Shown here: one piece after another, positions 62,348 through 64,000 of the stretch
How the letters are laid out: every line of letters starts with the position of its first letter
Position numbering within the stretch: position 1 is the first letter of the stretch
Source: CAVTWH01 sp963850915
GTDB taxonomy: Bacteria > Actinomycetota > Actinomycetes > Mycobacteriales > Micromonosporaceae
NCBI GenBank assembly: GCA_963850915.1
Contig: CAWKND010000006.1
Coordinates: 248,001-312,000, forward strand
Reading direction: 5' to 3'
DNA: 64,000 nucleotides
The notes under the pieces: generated by a model
The model's database searches: none
What the model saw: the letters and a program-made list of their open reading frames with translations, nothing else
What the model was told of the DNA's origin: nothing
Made by a program: the position numbers and the translations under genes

Positions 62348-62743
62348 TTACCGGGGAAGGTCGCCGCCGCGGCCGGCGGTCCAGCCGCTCCAGGCGCTGC
62401 GCGGATCGCCCGGCTCACCGGTACGCGCTGCCCGCCAGCCGGCGCTCGCGCGCTCGGCGCGGGTCCAGGCCCGCCGGTCCGTACCGGCGAGGTCGGCCCA
62501 GAGTCGACGCTCCACAGTGGAGAGTGGTAGGTGCCCGGCGGGCCGCTCGGGGTGCAGCCCGGTCGGCCCGGCCGCGATGGTGGCCGGCAGGACGTCGGGC
62601 TCGGCGGTCAGCCGCGCCTCGTAGTCGGCGGCGACCAGTCGCGGATCGAAGGTCCACGCGAGGTGTACCAGGTCGCGGCAGTACCCACCGACCAGGCGCG
62701 TCACCAGCACCAGCAGCCGTTGGCTGGTTCGAGGGTGCTCCAT
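62348..62743 (-). CDS. Small hypothetical protein
   Basis: 131 residues from the ATG at 62741-62743, with GGAG 9-12 bp upstream. The first 50 residues ('LLVLVTRLVGGYCRDLVHLA', 'TFDPRLVAADYEARLTAEPD') look helical and acidic/hydrophobic. The rest is Arg/Trp-rich. I recognise no domain. The stop is TAA at 62348-62350. It is a plausible but unsupported gene, lying between the GT1 gene and the SARP activator. Third-position GC bias is like its neighbours. Confidence 0.5.
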   Translation of the reverse strand: MEHPRTSQRLLVLVTRLVGGYCRDLVHLAWTFDPRLVAADYEARLTAEPDVLPATIAAGPTGLHPERPAGHLPLSTVERRLWADLAGTDRRAWTRAERASAGWRAARTGEPGDPRSAWSGWTAGRGGDLPR

Positions 62744-63410
62744 GGGTTCGCTCCGTCGCACCGGGGGTACCACCCGGCCCGCCGCCGGAGGTCGAGATGA
62801 CGATTACCAGTGCCGGTGGAGCCGCGCTGGAGTATCGACAGATCATCGACAGTCGTCAAGATTACGGGATTCTGAGCTTCCGTCGACTGCCCGGTGGCCG
62901 GCGCCAGATGGGGCCGGGTTGTTGCAGGCAGGGTGCAGATGACGGGTAGGAAAACAAATCCAAAGAATCCTTAAGTGTCTTGACTCCCCTGGATGCGACG
63001 TGTTCGGATGGCTCGCATCTAGCATGGCGCAGACAATGAAGCAAGTGATTGTGTATCTGCTGCGTATCAGCAGTGTCTATCGGCAGCTGAGGAGGCGTGG
63101 GGCCGGCCGGTCCACTAATCTTCGGAGAGTTGTCAGCGGTTGGCAATTCGATTTCTTAACATCGATTTTATTTGCTCAGTCACGAAACTGTGATCGCACT
63201 GCCCGCTCCGCCGGACGCCTGCCATCTGGGCTGGAGCCGACCTGATACACAGGTGGGCGCCGGCTCGGAAGCCCTGGCAGGTGACGGTTACCCGACGCAT
63301 GAACCAACACCCTTCCCCTGGGAAGTATTGACGCCGAGCCGTGGTGTCCTGCCATCCCACCAGAATTGCGACGCGGCCTCGCCGCGTGCCCTGTTGTTTG
63401 GAGGACCGAC
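62744..63410. other. Long AT-richer gap upstream of the SARP gene
   Basis: About 665 bp without a supportable gene. 62940-63190 is clearly poorer in G+C than the surroundings, with T/A runs such as ATTTCTTAACATCGATTTTA. This is expected of a promoter or of transferred DNA. GGAGG at 63400-63404 precedes the SARP start at 63411. I see no convincing -35/-10 pair with proper spacing. A TTGACT at 62980-62985 has no matching -10 box. Confidence 0.5.
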
Positions 63411-64000
63411 ATGCAGATCAATATTCTCGGACCACTGGAGGCTTACGTCGGGCACCGCTCGATCGTGCCGTCGGCAACGAAGCCGCGGAAGGTTCTCGCC
63501 CTGCTATTAGCAAACGCCAACCACGTTGTTCCGATTTCCAAACTGAAGCTGGAGATCTGGGACGAGAATCCGCCGGCCAGTGCCTCGACAACATTGCAGA
63601 CCTACATCCTGCAGCTGCGCAAGTTGCTGGCGGCGGCGTACGCCGACCGGCCCGGTGAGGCCAAGGAGATCCTGGTGACCCGCCCCAACGGGTACATGTT
63701 CCGGACCTCGCACGGCGAGCTGGATGTCGACCGGTACGCGCACCTCGCGCGGCTGGGCAACGACAACCTCATCGCCGGCGACGTCGGCTTGGCCGCCCGG
63801 CAACTCGGCGAGGCGCTGGCGCAGTGGCGCGGCTCCGCACTGGCCGACGTGGAGCTGGGTCAGTTGCTGCACGCGCACGTGATCCGGCTCGAAGGAGTCG
63901 CGGCTGCACACGATGGAGCGCCGGGTCGAGGCCGAGCTGCAGCTGGGCAACCACCGGCTGCTGCTGAGCGAGCTGGCGGTACTGGTGGTCGAGGAGCCGT
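63411..64000 (+). CDS. SARP family transcriptional activator (frameshifted and cut by window end)
   Basis: ATG at 63411 with GGAGG at 63400-63404. It has a winged-helix OmpR-like DNA-binding domain ('MQINILGPLEAYVGHRSIVP', 'KPRKVLALLLANANHVVPIS', 'LQTYILQLRKLL', 'LVTRPNGYMF'). The start of the bacterial transcriptional activation domain follows ('DVDRYAHLARLGND', 'LAQWRGSALADVE'). At about 63892 an extra base shifts the frame. The continuing BTAD sequence ('ESRLHTMERRVEAELQLGNH') is in the next frame. SARPs activate antibiotic clusters, which supports the biosynthetic nature of 44.6-64 kb. The rest of the gene and likely more cluster genes lie to the right. Confidence 0.88.
   Translation, partial: MQINILGPLEAYVGHRSIVPSATKPRKVLALLLANANHVVPISKLKLEIWDENPPASASTTLQTYILQLRKLLAAAYADRPGEAKEILVTRPNGYMFRTSHGELDVDRYAHLARLGNDNLIAGDVGLAARQLGEALAQWRGSALADVELGQLLHAHVIRLEGVAAAHDGAPGRGRAAAGQPPAAAERAGGTGGRGA

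Noticed and set aside
62720..62740. tRNA-like GGTTCGAGG string
   Set aside because: It resembles a T-loop but no acceptor or anticodon arms can be formed around it.
63000..63245. Possible 81-residue gene before SARP
   Set aside because: No ribosome site, odd composition change half-way, and no homology I can recognise. Treated as regulatory gap.

Overview
The window is high-GC DNA with SD-led GTG/ATG genes, SigE-type ECF sigma factors, LacI/TetR regulators, DUF1206, DedA and SARP families, all typical of a filamentous actinomycete. The family mix and the very frequent GTAC word make me lean to a Micromonosporales-like organism, but that is an inference. I see no rRNA, tRNA, CRISPR array, transposase or integrase.

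Layout. 1-7.1 kb: housekeeping and accessory genes (TetR with a divergent alpha/beta hydrolase and two operator-like palindromes, DinB-like protein, quinone oxidoreductase, MOSC protein, LPXTG surface protein, esterase). 7.4-10.2 kb: a SigE-family sigma factor beside a broken propeller-type partner gene and a broken septum-formation-like lipoprotein gene. 10.3-14.6 kb: envelope genes (DUF1206, DedA, a frameshifted uppP, GT39-type mannosyltransferase-like protein), with a doubled TACTAC-N7-GTAGTA operator-like site. 14.6-20.8 kb: arylsulfatase, a second sigma factor/propeller pair, and an MFS exporter that looks leaderless. 21.2-39.5 kb: a carbohydrate-utilisation region with two LacI regulators, an ABC importer of the oligopeptide/oligosaccharide class containing a fused permease-ATPase, two secreted GH30 enzymes, a Sel1-repeat membrane protein and a CBM2-bearing clan-A-like glycosidase (frameshifted). 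39.5-41.4 kb: an eroded patch with a TetR fragment, a PIN-type toxin-antitoxin pair and a truncated GNAT. 41.5-44.4 kb: a TPR/low-complexity membrane protein and a histone-H1-like protein.

44.6-64 kb looks like a biosynthetic gene cluster. It holds an ABM-fold protein, a GT9-like protein, a MycE-like O-methyltransferase, two PH-domain membrane proteins and a dissected NRPS-like set: degenerate C/AMP_C/carrier, carrier-C, A, A and AMP_C-remnant/carrier, mostly overlapping. After these come a GT2 with a GspE-N-like domain, a DrrAB-type ABC exporter, a macrolide-type GT1 and a SARP activator that runs off the right edge. A working model is a small acylated or aminoacylated, glycosylated and methylated metabolite exported by the ABC pair, but the product cannot be read from the sequence. 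The most unusual element is the protein at 49980-52001. It keeps the fold signatures of three NRPS domains while each has lost its catalytic or attachment residue.

A recurring oddity is the number of interrupted reading frames (propeller partner, septum-formation lipoprotein, uppP, CBM2 glycosidase, SARP). They are either real decay or residual indel errors in the assembly, and this should be settled before interpreting any of these genes.
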